DNA of 32,932 nucleotides from Candidatus Methylumidiphilus alinenensis. GTDB lineage: Bacteria > Pseudomonadota > Gammaproteobacteria > Methylococcales > Methylococcaceae. Position 1 is the first letter of the stretch; the number at the start of each line of letters is the position of its first letter. The notes beneath the pieces are model-generated. The model was not told where the DNA came from and searched no databases. It worked only from the letters and a program-made list of their open reading frames with translations. Both the position numbers and the translations under genes were made by a program. Positions 1 to 8,157 of the stretch are shown here, piece after piece. The stretch is from the NCBI GenBank assembly GCA_003242955.1, contig QJPH01000472.1, forward strand, positions 1 through 32,932, in the 5' to 3' direction.

Positions 1-550
1 GGCATGTGCCGCTGGCGAGGGACAGGGTTTCGGCTGGCCGCTGGGTTCCCATCGCCTCGCGGGAGGCGTAAGTGAATTCGCTGCGTATCCCGTCGGTGAT
101 GTTGCGCAACATGTCGCGGGTGTGGATGACGCCGCGGGCGGGGAGAAACTGCTTCACCCAGTCACTCACAACGCTCTTATCGTCCGGGTACTGCAACGGC
201 AGGAAGGAGGCAAGGTCGATCCGGTCGTCGGCGCTGTACTCGAACGGGTAGTCCCGCGCTTCCGGGTCTACCGGAAGCTCCAAGTTGTGCTCGCCGAAGT
301 GTTCGATTATGAATCGTGCGTCAAAGCGCAATTTTTCCGCAGGCTCCAGCAACTCGACGACCGCCACGGAATTGGAGAAGACATCATGCACCCAGTGTTG
401 CCGCGAGAGGGGCGAGACCTCAAGGCCCGCCCGCAGCACACGGATGTCGTGGGCGGCACGCGGCCGGAACATGACCTTGTGCGGACAGAATTTGACCGGT
501 TTCGCATAACGGTAAGTAGTGAGGTGCTCGACTTCGATGAATATGGACAT
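1..550 (-). CDS. Transglutaminase family protein, N-terminal part (truncated by window edge)
   Basis: A reading frame on the minus strand stays open from an ATG (complement of 548-550) to the left edge, giving 183 residues. It begins MSIFIEVEHLTTYRYAKPV, the beta-rich N-terminal domain (roughly residues 1-90) that precedes the catalytic domain in bacterial transglutaminase-like enzymes. The last visible residues are LASGTC: the cysteine at about position 183 is where the family's catalytic Cys is expected, so His and Asp of the triad lie outside the window. Members are cytoplasmic cysteine protease- or amidase-like proteins, often of unknown substrate. A weak AGGG precedes the ATG. The plus-strand frame over the same bases (122-571) is its shadow. 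The identification rests on N-terminal domain style and the Cys context. Confidence 0.8.
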   Translation of the reverse strand, partial: MSIFIEVEHLTTYRYAKPVKFCPHKVMFRPRAAHDIRVLRAGLEVSPLSRQHWVHDVFSNSVAVVELLEPAEKLRFDARFIIEHFGEHNLELPVDPEARDYPFEYSADDRIDLASFLPLQYPDDKSVVSDWVKQFLPARGVIHTRDMLRNITDGIRSEFTYASREAMGTQRPAETLSLASGTC

Positions 551-709
551 GGCCCTAGCTGTTTTTTTTGAAAAGATGAAATGGCATGGAACATGGGTGG
601 GCATCCTTGATGGCTAATGCCAGAATTCAACCGAATGGATCGGTTATGCTTGACCCGTTGAGCTATTATGTTATACGGAAATGCCGGGTAACGATAGGAC
701 TCTTGCCCA

Positions 710-865
710 ACCTAAGCCTCACTGCCATTAAGTTAAGATGCATTAAGCGTGAAATCAGCCTTTGACGGAACGCCAAGCCCCAGCTTGGCGCGGTACACCC
801 TGATGCCAAGCTGGGGCTTGGCGTTCCGATTAAACGCTTAACTTAATGGCAGTGGACCTAAGCCT
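710..865. repeat. Nested inverted-repeat (MITE-like) element with 10-bp flanking direct repeats
   Basis: Outer arms CACTGCCATTAAGTTAAG (720-737) and its exact complement CTTAACTTAATGGCAGTG (837-854) enclose an inner inverted pair built on GGAACGCCAAGCCCCAGC, whose halves are themselves near-palindromes. The direct repeat ACCTAAGCCT occurs at 710-719 and 856-865, one base away from the right arm, and looks like a target duplication. No transposase is present, so the element would be non-autonomous. The inner core resembles the repeat at 32405-32455 in this window. This element accounts for much of the 551-1018 gap; the rest of the gap holds the symporter promoter and nothing else recognised. 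Confidence 0.8.
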
Positions 866-883
866 GCAATCCCACTTGGAGGG

Positions 884-912
884 TTGACAATTTTTCATCG
901 CGCTCCTAAGAT
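884..912 (+). promoter_or_regulatory. Sigma70-type promoter for the GltS-like gene
   Basis: TTGACA at 884-889, a 17-bp spacer and TAAGAT at 907-912 form a good sigma70 match. It lies about 105 bp before the symporter start and 19 bp after the right direct repeat of the upstream nested element. The element could therefore affect this promoter, but no operator is evident. Confidence 0.6.
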
Positions 913-1018
913 ATATTGCCGCAATGGGTGTGAATGCCTGTTGAATTCAATCCTTTTTTATTTTATCAACTGATGCTACTGCGGGTGCATCGCACGAGAA
1001 CTTTCAACAAGGGCTTTC

Positions 1019-2251
1019 ATGGACCTGCAAGACGGTACACTCCACATCCAATCATTTCTTGCTGTCACCATCGGCATCATCGTATTGTTTGTCGGCAAGC
1101 GACTCAATGAGCAGGTCGGCTTTCTGCGCGAATTTAGCATCCCGGAACCTGTCACCGGCGGGCTGCTGTTTTCCGTCCTGCTTAGCCTGCTGTACGCAGC
1201 ATCAGGCATCGCTGTTCAGTTTGAGCTTCAGGCGCGGGATGTGCTTCTGGTGTATTTCTTCACGACTATTGGCATCAACGCAAGTGCCCGCGATCTGTTG
1301 GCGGGAGGGCGGCCGCTGCTGATCCTCTTGAGCATTACCATCGCTTTCATGTTCGCCCAGAATTTGACCGGAATCGGCGTGGCTTCGCTCTTCAAGCTGC
1401 CGGCCTCGGTTGGCATCCTTGGGGGTAGCGTTTCCCTGATTGGTGGACATGGCACCACCATCGCTTGGGCTCCGTATTTCATTAACAGTCAAGGCATCGC
1501 CAACGCACAGGAGATCGGTATCGCTTGCGCGACCTTGGGACTTATCCTCGCCAGCCTGATGGGGGGGCCAATCGCGAAGTTGCTAATCAACCGTTACCAG
1601 CTTGCGCCCCCACCCGAGGCGGATGTGGAAGTGCGCGACATTGGCTTCACCGAGGTGCAAAAGAAAGCCGGCATCAACCACTTGGATTTTCTGGATGCTT
1701 TGTTGGCTATTCACATCTGCATTATTGTCGGCTACCTGTTGAATGGGATCATCGAGGACTTGGGGCTGCGCTTACCGCTGTTTGTCACCTGTTTGTTTTC
1801 CGGCATCCTGATCACCAACCTAGTACCCAAACAGCTTCCAACCCTTACCGGCACCCATTGGCCGACCCGCACACCGGCAATGGCGCTGATTGCGGACATT
1901 GCACTCGGTAGTTTCCTTGCCATGTCCCTGATGAGCATGCAACTCTGGACGCTAATCGATTTGGCTGGCCCGATCCTTGCCATCCTGACTGCCCAGTTTG
2001 CCCTCGCTGTGTTCGTTGCTTTGTTTGTCTTGTTCCCGCTGCTAGGCCGAAACTATGATGCGGCAGTGGTGGCGGCTGGATTTGGCGGCGTATCCCTAGG
2101 CTCGACCCCAACCGCCATGGCTAATATGGCTGCGGTCACTCAGCGTTTCGGGGCATCGCACCGAGCATTCATCATCGTACCTCTGGTTTCCGCCTTTTTT
2201 ATCGACCTTGCCAACGCCATGCTCATTCCGTTCTTTCTCCGACATTTCTAG
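1019..2251 (+). CDS. gltS: Sodium/glutamate symporter (GltS family)
   Basis: A 410-aa integral inner-membrane protein, close to the usual GltS length of about 400. It has the family's two-repeat design: hydrophobic segments with glycine/serine-rich re-entrant regions (LGGSVSLIGGHGTTIAW near residues 139-155 and AAGFGGVSLGSTPTAMANM near 351-369). The family imports glutamate with Na+. It starts at ATG 1019 and follows a good promoter. The next genes are an Mrp Na+/H+ antiporter operon beginning 54 bp downstream on the same strand, so Na+ coupling links the two: Mrp would maintain the sodium gradient this symporter uses. That link is an inference. Substrate specificity cannot be read from sequence. 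Confidence 0.9.
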   Translation: MDLQDGTLHIQSFLAVTIGIIVLFVGKRLNEQVGFLREFSIPEPVTGGLLFSVLLSLLYAASGIAVQFELQARDVLLVYFFTTIGINASARDLLAGGRPLLILLSITIAFMFAQNLTGIGVASLFKLPASVGILGGSVSLIGGHGTTIAWAPYFINSQGIANAQEIGIACATLGLILASLMGGPIAKLLINRYQLAPPPEADVEVRDIGFTEVQKKAGINHLDFLDALLAIHICIIVGYLLNGIIEDLGLRLPLFVTCLFSGILITNLVPKQLPTLTGTHWPTRTPAMALIADIALGSFLAMSLMSMQLWTLIDLAGPILAILTAQFALAVFVALFVLFPLLGRNYDAAVVAAGFGGVSLGSTPTAMANMAAVTQRFGASHRAFIIVPLVSAFFIDLANAMLIPFFLRHF

Positions 2252-2305
2252 TATTCGGCTATACCCAAAAAATGAAAAATTCAACTTCCGCTGGAGCAAA
2301 ATAGA

Positions 2306-2800
2306 GTGGGTAACATTCCCGTTCGGGCCGCGATGACCCGAGGGGCGATCTATCTCGGCTTCTGGCTGTTACTCGCCGGCACCGACCTGGCCGATCTTCC
2401 GACTGGACTGGCCGCAGCCGTGGCAGCAACTTGGACTAGCCTGCGCCTGTTGCCGCCTGGCAGTGGACGGTTCCGGTACGCTGCATTGGCTAGGCTCGCG
2501 TTGCGCTTTGGGCAGGAATCCATCATGGGAGGAGTGAATGTCGCCCGACTGGCACTGAATCCGCGGCTACCGTTACGGACAGGGTTCGTGGTCTATCCGG
2601 TATGCCTCCCCACTGGCATGCCCCGAAATATATTCGGCGCGATGACAAGTTCAATGCCGGGCACATTGACGGCTGGCACCGATGCCAACGGTGCGCTCAT
2701 CTATCACTGCCTCAATGTCGATGAGTCGGTGGCGGCGCAACTTAGCATTGACGAGGGATTGTTACTCCAGGGAATAGGTGAAACCGATGACGATGCCTGA
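2306..2800 (+). CDS. mrpE: Mrp Na+/H+ antiporter subunit E
   Basis: A 164-aa protein with an N-terminal pair of membrane segments (ATRGAIYLGFWLLLAG-like region to about residue 45) and a cytoplasmic tail containing the NPRLPLRTGFVVYP and TLTAGTD stretches typical of MrpE/MnhE. MrpE is a small subunit needed for assembly of the hetero-oligomeric Mrp antiporter in the inner membrane. The chosen start is GTG 2306, preceded by GGAG at suitable distance. An in-frame ATG at 2333 is possible but lacks a ribosome site. It is the first gene of the operon and overlaps the F gene. Confidence 0.85.
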   Translation: MGNIPVRAAMTRGAIYLGFWLLLAGTDLADLPTGLAAAVAATWTSLRLLPPGSGRFRYAALARLALRFGQESIMGGVNVARLALNPRLPLRTGFVVYPVCLPTGMPRNIFGAMTSSMPGTLTAGTDANGALIYHCLNVDESVAAQLSIDEGLLLQGIGETDDDA

Positions 2801-3080
2801 CTTCCTGCTTACTGCGTCCGCTTTTGTGCTGGTGATGGTGGCCCTAGGGTTGATCCGCATCCTGCGCGGACCAGAGGATGTGGATCGAATGATGGCGGCA
2901 CAATTGCTCGGCTCCGGCGGCATCGCGGCGTTGCTGCTACTAGGCGTTGCCACCGAGGCCAAGGCGGTGATCGATGTAGCGCTGACCTTGGCGCTACTCG
3001 CTGCCTTTGCCTCAGTCGCTTTCGTGCAGGGCATCTCACGACCGGACGGCGATGACTCTAAGGAGACCCGTGGAGAATGA
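2787..3080 (+). CDS. mrpF: Mrp Na+/H+ antiporter subunit F
   Basis: A 97-aa protein with three membrane helices and the family hallmark RILRGPEDVDRMMA near residues 24-37, matching MrpF/MnhF in length (about 90-100 aa). It is a small membrane subunit of the Mrp antiporter complex. The start is set at ATG 2787 because AGGTG lies 6-7 bases upstream; another ATG two codons later would give almost the same protein. It overlaps the end of the E gene and shares an ATGA-type overlap with the G gene, so translation is probably coupled. Confidence 0.9.
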   Translation: MTMPDFLLTASAFVLVMVALGLIRILRGPEDVDRMMAAQLLGSGGIAALLLLGVATEAKAVIDVALTLALLAAFASVAFVQGISRPDGDDSKETRGE

Positions 3081-3538
3081 AGATTGCCTTGGACATCTTC
3101 ACCATCGTTGCAGTCATGGCCGGTGCCTTCTTCTTCCTCGCCGGCACAGTCGGACTGCTGCGCTTCCCCGATCCGCTCACCCGCCTACACGCACTGACCA
3201 AGGCGGATAACCTAGGTCTCGGCTTGGTCGTGCTGGGTCTGTTGCCGCAGACTGATTGGCCACTGGACACGATTAAGCTGGTCACGATTTGGCTGTTTGC
3301 GCTGTTGGCCGGGGCGACGGTTGGCCAACTGATGGCGTGTGCAGCGCGGCGCGGCGGGTCCAATACTGTTGACACACTCCTTCCCCCGAACGGCAATACT
3401 GTTGAATTAAGCACACCCACGTACCAAATCGTAGGGCGGCAACCCTTTGCCGCCGAGACAAACCGTGTACCCAGTCGGCATAGGGATGCCGACCTACCCC
3501 TTAATTCAACAGCATTGCACAGGGGGCCACCCACATGA
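3077..3538 (+). CDS. mrpG: Mrp Na+/H+ antiporter subunit G with repeat-derived C-terminal tail
   Basis: Residues 1-92 are a normal MrpG/MnhG: three hydrophobic segments and the conserved GLLRFPDPLTRLHALTKADN at 26-45. Family members usually end at about 100-120 aa; this one has 153. From about residue 106 the reading frame runs through a palindromic element (3394-3517), so some 41 tail residues are encoded by repeat DNA. The tail is polar and has no recognisable domain. The stop overlaps the start of the next gene (ATGA), and the AGGGGG ribosome site for that gene lies just beyond the repeat, so operon continuity survived the insertion. Function as a G subunit is likely retained because the membrane core is intact. 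Confidence 0.88.
   Translation: MKIALDIFTIVAVMAGAFFFLAGTVGLLRFPDPLTRLHALTKADNLGLGLVVLGLLPQTDWPLDTIKLVTIWLFALLAGATVGQLMACAARRGGSNTVDTLLPPNGNTVELSTPTYQIVGRQPFAAETNRVPSRHRDADLPLNSTALHRGPPT
3394..3517. repeat. Nested inverted-repeat element inside the 3' end of mrpG
   Basis: Outer arms CAATACTGTTGAATTAAG (3394-3411) and CTTAATTCAACAGCATTG (3500-3517) pair with one mismatch. Inside are two separate hairpins, GGCGGCAA/TTGCCGCC and GTCGGCAT/ATGCCGAC, themselves bracketed by GTAGG/CCTAC. A partial extra copy of the left arm, CAATACTGTTGA, is at 3361-3372. No clear target duplication was found. The arm CTGTTGAATTAAG is similar in style to the arm of the element at 720-854 (CACTGCCATTAAG), suggesting related ends with different cores. 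Confidence 0.75.
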
Positions 3539-4482
3539 CCCTGGCCTTGGCGGTCGATATCGGCCTGACCCTGCTGATCTTGGCGATGGCCGCTTGGACC
3601 ATCGCTGTTCGCGACACCTTCGCCTCGGTGATCGGCTTTGTGACCTATGGACTGTTGCTGACGCTGGTATGGGTGCGGCTCGCCGCGCCGGATGTGGCGC
3701 TGACCGAGGCGGCGATGGGGGGCGGGCTAACCGGCGCACTGCTGATCGGCGCCGCGGCCCGTCTGCGGAGTACGGAGTCCGCGTCGCGCACCGAACGCCC
3801 TAGCGTCCTCACGCGGACGCTGGCTGCGGTCCTATCCGCCGCCGTCACGGCAGCCCTCGCCATCTGCGTCTTGAACCTGCCCGATCCCGCGCCAACGCTC
3901 GCGCCCGCCGCCGCCGCCCAGCTTGGCTCAACCGGGGTCGGCAATCCAGTCACTGCGGTGTTGCTCGCGTATCGCGCGATGGACACGCTGCTTGAGGCAA
4001 TCGTGGTGTTGCTCGCGCTGGTCGGCGTGTGGTCGCTTGCGCACGACCGCGCTTGGGGCGGTTATCCGCAACTGCGGTCCCATGCCGATCCCGACGGCAT
4101 CCTCGCCTATTTCGCACGGGTCATGGCACCGGTCGGGATCATCGTGGGCATTTACATCTTCTGGATCGGAGCGGACTTTCCCGGCGGCAAGTTCCAAGGT
4201 GCCACGATATTGGCGGCTATGTGGCTGCTAGTCATCGGGGCGGGTCTCGCCCACTTGCCGCCGGTTAGCCAGACTTGGTTGCGTGTCCTGCTAGTGGCTG
4301 GACCGTTGGTGTTCATTGTAATCGGCTTTGCGGGCTTAGTGACTGCAGAAGCGGTCTTCGCCTATCCGAATGGATATGCCAAGCCCTTGATCCTCGCCAT
4401 CGAGATAGCACTGATGCCCACCCTCGTGCTGGCGCTTGCCTTGCTGGTAGCCGGCGCGCCGCAACGGATGCCACCGCAATGA
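3535..4482 (+). CDS. mrpB: Mrp antiporter subunit: MrpA C-terminal (DUF4040/MbhD-like) fused to MrpB
   Basis: A 315-aa membrane protein carrying modules that are separate or belong to MrpA in classical operons. Residues 1-75 with PDVALTEAAMG (52-62) are DUF4040/MbhD-like. Residues about 95-165 with NPVTAVLLAYRAMDTLLEA resemble the next MrpA C-terminal segment (MbhE-like). Residues about 185-310 with DFPGGKFQGA (214-223) are the MrpB/MnhB domain. The large NuoL-like half of MrpA is absent from this protein. It starts in an ATGA overlap with mrpG and ends overlapping mrpC. The arrangement resembles the shortened type of Mrp operon that has two D-like subunits instead of a full MrpA. Confidence 0.85.
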   Translation: MTLALAVDIGLTLLILAMAAWTIAVRDTFASVIGFVTYGLLLTLVWVRLAAPDVALTEAAMGGGLTGALLIGAAARLRSTESASRTERPSVLTRTLAAVLSAAVTAALAICVLNLPDPAPTLAPAAAAQLGSTGVGNPVTAVLLAYRAMDTLLEAIVVLLALVGVWSLAHDRAWGGYPQLRSHADPDGILAYFARVMAPVGIIVGIYIFWIGADFPGGKFQGATILAAMWLLVIGAGLAHLPPVSQTWLRVLLVAGPLVFIVIGFAGLVTAEAVFAYPNGYAKPLILAIEIALMPTLVLALALLVAGAPQRMPPQ

Positions 4483-4823
4483 ACGGGCCGACGCTATTTG
4501 GACTTTGCGCTGCGGCCTTGGTGGGCTTTGGACTGTACGGTCTGATCGTGAACCCGCAACCATTGCGTAAGATCATTGGGTTCAACATAATCGGCAGCGG
4601 GGTATTCCTGCTCTTCGGCGCCATCGCCCGCCGGGGCGCGGCAGTGGGAATGGGGGGCGACCCTGTGCCCCAAGCGCTGCTGATCACCGGCATCGTCGTC
4701 GCCTTCTCCGCGACCGCCCTCGCCGTCGCACTGTTGCTGCGTTTGTTCGATGAGGGGGGCTTGGTCACGCTAGCCTCCGAGGCACCGCCGACTAAGACGA
4801 CGGCTGATCCACCAGACGCATAA
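4479..4823 (+). CDS. mrpC: Mrp Na+/H+ antiporter subunit C (NuoK-like)
   Basis: A 114-aa protein with three membrane helices and the MrpC signature IIGFNIIGSGVFLLFG and DPVPQALLITGIVVAFSATA, the NuoK-related subunit that bridges antiporter modules. Length matches the family (about 110-115 aa). The start ATG overlaps the stop of the preceding gene. An upstream in-frame extension to about 4275 lies wholly within mrpB and is rejected as a start. Confidence 0.9.
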   Translation: MNGPTLFGLCAAALVGFGLYGLIVNPQPLRKIIGFNIIGSGVFLLFGAIARRGAAVGMGGDPVPQALLITGIVVAFSATALAVALLLRLFDEGGLVTLASEAPPTKTTADPPDA

Positions 4824-4824
4824 G

Positions 4825-6357
4825 ATGTCACCTTCGCTTTCGGCCCAAAACTTAACGACCCTTGGCGGACTACTGCTCGTGTTGGCGATTCTGGTTCCGT
4901 TTGCAGGGATGTTGATCGGCTTCGTGTTTGGCGGAGGCAACGCCCAGAGAGTGGCGCTTGCGACCCTCGCGGCAGGGCTCGCCATCGCGATTGCAATCGC
5001 TAACGCCTTGGCACAATCGGGCAAAGCCGTAGTCTATATCCTTGGCGGCTGGATGCCACCGCTCGGTGTCGCATTACGTGCGGACGGTCTGTCCGTGGTC
5101 ATGCTGCTGACGGTGGCGGTGGTGATCTGCGGCATCGGTGTTTATGCACGAGCCGATTTCGGTACGCCATCAGGCGTTAAAGAGGCGCGCGCGCCACTCA
5201 TATTCTGGCTGCTGCTGCTTGCCGTGTGGGGTTCGCTAAACCTCGTGTTCGTAAGCGGTGACCTCTTTACCTTGTATGTCGCACTGGAACTCCTGACTTT
5301 CGCTGCCGTGCCGCTGGTCAGCCTCGACGGCCGCACGGAAACAGTGCGTTCGGCGCTCCGGTATCTGTTGTACGCCCTGCTCGGCTCGGTGCTTTATCTG
5401 CTGGGGGCTGTGTTGCTGTATGGAGCGTATGGCACACTGGACATTCCGCTGCTCGCCGCAAGGGTTCGCCCCGAGCCTGCGGCGTGGGCCGCGTTGGCAC
5501 TGATGATAGCGGGACTGCTCGCCAAAACCGCGCTTTTCCCTCTGCACCTGTGGTTGCCGCCGGCTCACGCGGGTGCGCCGGCCGCAGCGAGTGCGGTGTT
5601 ATCGGGCCTAGTGATCAAAGGTTCGTGGTTTCTTGCCATGCGGCTCTGGTTCGATGTATTTGCGGACGTGGTGACATTGCCTGCGGCGCAGACGCTGGCA
5701 GCGCTTGGCGCTGCGGCCATTCTGGTCGGCAACGTCGTCGCACTTAGGCAGACGCGGCTCAAGCTTCTGATCGCCTACTCGACGGTCGCGCAGATCGGCT
5801 ACCTGTTCCTGATGTTCCCGCTTGCCACCGGACTTGCCACTGCCGGCCTTGATAGCGCGATGGCTGTGAACGGCGGGATGCTACAGGCGATCTCGCACGC
5901 CACGGCGAAGGCGGCGATGTTTATGGCGGCGGGACTCGTCTACACGACGCTAGGACATGATCGCGTCGCCGACCTGCGCGGTGTGGCAAGTGCCCTGCCG
6001 ATGACCGTCCTCGCCTTCGCCCTGGCAGGCGCGTCGCTGATTGGGTTGCCACCCTCGGGTGGATTCCTCGCCAAGTGGCTACTGATATCGGTGGCCATCA
6101 CGACCGCCCAATGGTGGTGGGCGCTAGTGATGCTCGTGGGGGGCTTGCTCACCAGTGTATACGTGTTCATCGTCGTTGTTCGCACTCTGGCTCCAGCACA
6201 CGTTGGGTGGAACCCGAAAACGACGGTTCCGCGCTACCAGCAGGCCGCTGTGCTGGCGCTGGCCCTGTGTTCGTTCCTGCTTGGCGCGGCGGTATTGTGT
6301 CCAGTGGACGTGACACAGATCGGGAGAACGGTTTCGCGAAATACCGTATTGCCATGA
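4825..6357 (+). CDS. mrpD: Mrp Na+/H+ antiporter subunit D (proton-translocating NuoM/N-like)
   Basis: A 510-aa polytopic membrane protein of the proton antiporter family. It keeps the functional residues expected of an active subunit: Glu155 in the TM5 context ALELLTF, Lys234 in LLAKTALFPLHLWLPPAH, and Lys265 in SGLVIKGSW. A later helix has ISHATAKAAMFMAAG. Typical MrpD length is about 500. The gene starts one base after the mrpC stop, and its own stop overlaps the next start (ATGA), so it is translationally coupled within the operon. Confidence 0.92.
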   Translation: MSPSLSAQNLTTLGGLLLVLAILVPFAGMLIGFVFGGGNAQRVALATLAAGLAIAIAIANALAQSGKAVVYILGGWMPPLGVALRADGLSVVMLLTVAVVICGIGVYARADFGTPSGVKEARAPLIFWLLLLAVWGSLNLVFVSGDLFTLYVALELLTFAAVPLVSLDGRTETVRSALRYLLYALLGSVLYLLGAVLLYGAYGTLDIPLLAARVRPEPAAWAALALMIAGLLAKTALFPLHLWLPPAHAGAPAAASAVLSGLVIKGSWFLAMRLWFDVFADVVTLPAAQTLAALGAAAILVGNVVALRQTRLKLLIAYSTVAQIGYLFLMFPLATGLATAGLDSAMAVNGGMLQAISHATAKAAMFMAAGLVYTTLGHDRVADLRGVASALPMTVLAFALAGASLIGLPPSGGFLAKWLLISVAITTAQWWWALVMLVGGLLTSVYVFIVVVRTLAPAHVGWNPKTTVPRYQQAAVLALALCSFLLGAAVLCPVDVTQIGRTVSRNTVLP

Positions 6358-7985
6358 AGGCTTCCGACTTGTTGATTGCCACAGCCGTTGGCGCACCCCT
6401 CGCGATGCTGCTGGCCTGCCTCTCCCCGGCCATTCGCAAGCGCATGCCTACGCTACTTGGGTTTGCACCAATTCCCGCGCTCGCTGCCGCCTTGCTTGCC
6501 GACGGCACTCCGCTCATGTTCGGTAATGCGCAGTTCGAGTTTTCCTTCGCCATGGACAAGCCAGGCGCGATACTTCTCACCGTCGCCGCGATCCTTTGGA
6601 TTGCAGCGGGTGCCTACGCTACGACGTGGCTACGCAACACGGACAATGCAGGCGGCCTTGTCGTGTGCTGGCTGATGACGCTAACCGGTTGCGTTGGCGT
6701 GTTCCTCGCTGCCGATATTGTGGGCTTCTACTTCCTGCTCGCGGTGCTGTCTGTCGGCGCAAGCGGGCTGGTCTTGCAGGGCGGTACGTTGAAGGCGCTT
6801 CGCGCCAGCGCTGTTTACCTAGGGGTCGCGCTGCTCGCCGAAGCGTTCCTGCTCGCCGGCCTGGTGATGCTGGCATTGGTGATGCCGCATGGAAGCCTAT
6901 TAATTCGCGATGCCGCCGCCGCAATTTCCACATCGCCGTGGCGAGATCTCACGCTTGGGCTTCTCGTCGTCGGCCTCGGCATCAAAGCGGGGCTTGTGCC
7001 GCTGCATTTCTGGATGCCACTCGCCTACGACGCAGCGCCCATACCGGCCTCCGCCGTAATGAGCGGCGCCGTCGTCAAGGCGAGTGCGCTCGCGCTGATC
7101 CGCTTCCTGCCGTTCGATGCCGCACTGCCCGACTTTGGCCTGCCGCTGGCGGCAATCGGGTTCTTTGGTGCCTTCTATGGTGTGGCCATTGGGGTCACGC
7201 AATCGGAGCCAAAGGTCGTGCTCGCGTATTCGAGCGTGAGCCAGATGGGTTTCCTCGTCGCCGTGATCGGCATGGGTCTTGCAGTGGGCAATGCCGATGC
7301 CGCACTGGCGGCATCTTTTTACGCGGCGCATCACTTGTTGGCCAAGGGTGCTCTGTTCCTTGCCGTGGGCGTGGTCGCCACAACGGGCAGGCATCGGCTC
7401 TGGCTGGTGCTGCTGCCGGCGGCGGTCTTGGCGCTGGGGATCGGAGGCTTGCCTTTGACTGGCGGTGCGCTGGCGAAGCTGGCGGTGAAGCCAGTACTGG
7501 GGGACGGCCTTGCGGGTCTGTTGGCGGATCTGTCCGCGATAGGAACCACGATGCTGATGTTCCATTTCCTCAGCCGGCTGGCGGCAAGCACGGCATCGAT
7601 TCCGTCAACGTCCGCGCCCGTTGGCTTCGCATTACCTTGGTTGCTGATGTTTGTTGCCGCCATCGCGGTTCCTTGGAAGTCGTATCCGCTTACTGGAATC
7701 GGCATCGGGTCCTATGCGTTCCAGCCCGAGATTCTCTGGGCGGCATCATGGCCCATTTTGATTGGCATCGTGCCGATGTTAGTGCTTTGGCGCTGGGGGA
7801 GGCATCTGCCACAAATGCCGGAAGGCGACCTCATGACCGTGGGCGAACGCGCCATGCGAAAAGTCATCACTTGGGGATACGGACTGGAACGGGCGGAAGG
7901 TTTGCTGCGTCGGTGGCCAGTGGCTACCTTGATGCTCTTGGCGCTAGCAGTCTTCTTGGGGAGGATGTTGATTGACTGGCGTTGA
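6354..7985 (+). CDS. Second MrpD-like antiporter subunit lacking the TM5 glutamate
   Basis: A 543-aa protein of the same proton antiporter fold. Lys211 (KAGLVPLHFWMP) and Lys242 (SGAVVKAS) are present, as is the late SFYAAHHLLAKGALFL segment. At the position aligned by eye with Glu155 of the preceding subunit, the sequence reads FYFLLAVLSV, so the glutamate is replaced by Ala130. This may be the structural stand-in for the missing NuoL-like half of MrpA rather than a second copy of MrpD. The start is the ATG overlapping the previous stop; upstream in-frame codons lie inside mrpD. It is the last gene of the operon. Confidence 0.88.
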   Translation: MKASDLLIATAVGAPLAMLLACLSPAIRKRMPTLLGFAPIPALAAALLADGTPLMFGNAQFEFSFAMDKPGAILLTVAAILWIAAGAYATTWLRNTDNAGGLVVCWLMTLTGCVGVFLAADIVGFYFLLAVLSVGASGLVLQGGTLKALRASAVYLGVALLAEAFLLAGLVMLALVMPHGSLLIRDAAAAISTSPWRDLTLGLLVVGLGIKAGLVPLHFWMPLAYDAAPIPASAVMSGAVVKASALALIRFLPFDAALPDFGLPLAAIGFFGAFYGVAIGVTQSEPKVVLAYSSVSQMGFLVAVIGMGLAVGNADAALAASFYAAHHLLAKGALFLAVGVVATTGRHRLWLVLLPAAVLALGIGGLPLTGGALAKLAVKPVLGDGLAGLLADLSAIGTTMLMFHFLSRLAASTASIPSTSAPVGFALPWLLMFVAAIAVPWKSYPLTGIGIGSYAFQPEILWAASWPILIGIVPMLVLWRWGRHLPQMPEGDLMTVGERAMRKVITWGYGLERAEGLLRRWPVATLMLLALAVFLGRMLIDWR

Positions 7986-8157
7986 ATCTAGGCAACGGCT
8001 TAGTTTGTAGCATGTTGCTGTCAATGCCCGGACAGGGAATGCATCATTGGGATAGTGGAAGTAGTATGCCATTAATGCCTAAAATAAATGTCTGCCTGAA
8101 TACGGTGAAGCCCAACGGGGCGCATGGCGCGTCCGTTGGAGCGATTGGGCTAGTGAA

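Noticed and set aside
122-571. A 149-codon plus-strand frame at the left end
   Set aside because: The minus strand over the same bases encodes a recognisable transglutaminase N-terminal domain up to the edge; the plus frame has no family features.
3361-3405. CAATACTGTTGA direct repeats as a target duplication for the mrpG element
   Set aside because: Both copies lie at the left end and include arm sequence; no matching copy flanks the right arm.
5484-7975. Long alternative frames inside the Mrp D-type genes
   Set aside because: High-GC shadow frames with Arg/Cys-rich composition; the annotated frames have membrane helices and family motifs.
8108-8140. Hairpin CCAACGG/CCGTTGG as a terminator
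   Set aside because: Loop is long and there is no T-run; too weak to list as a terminator.
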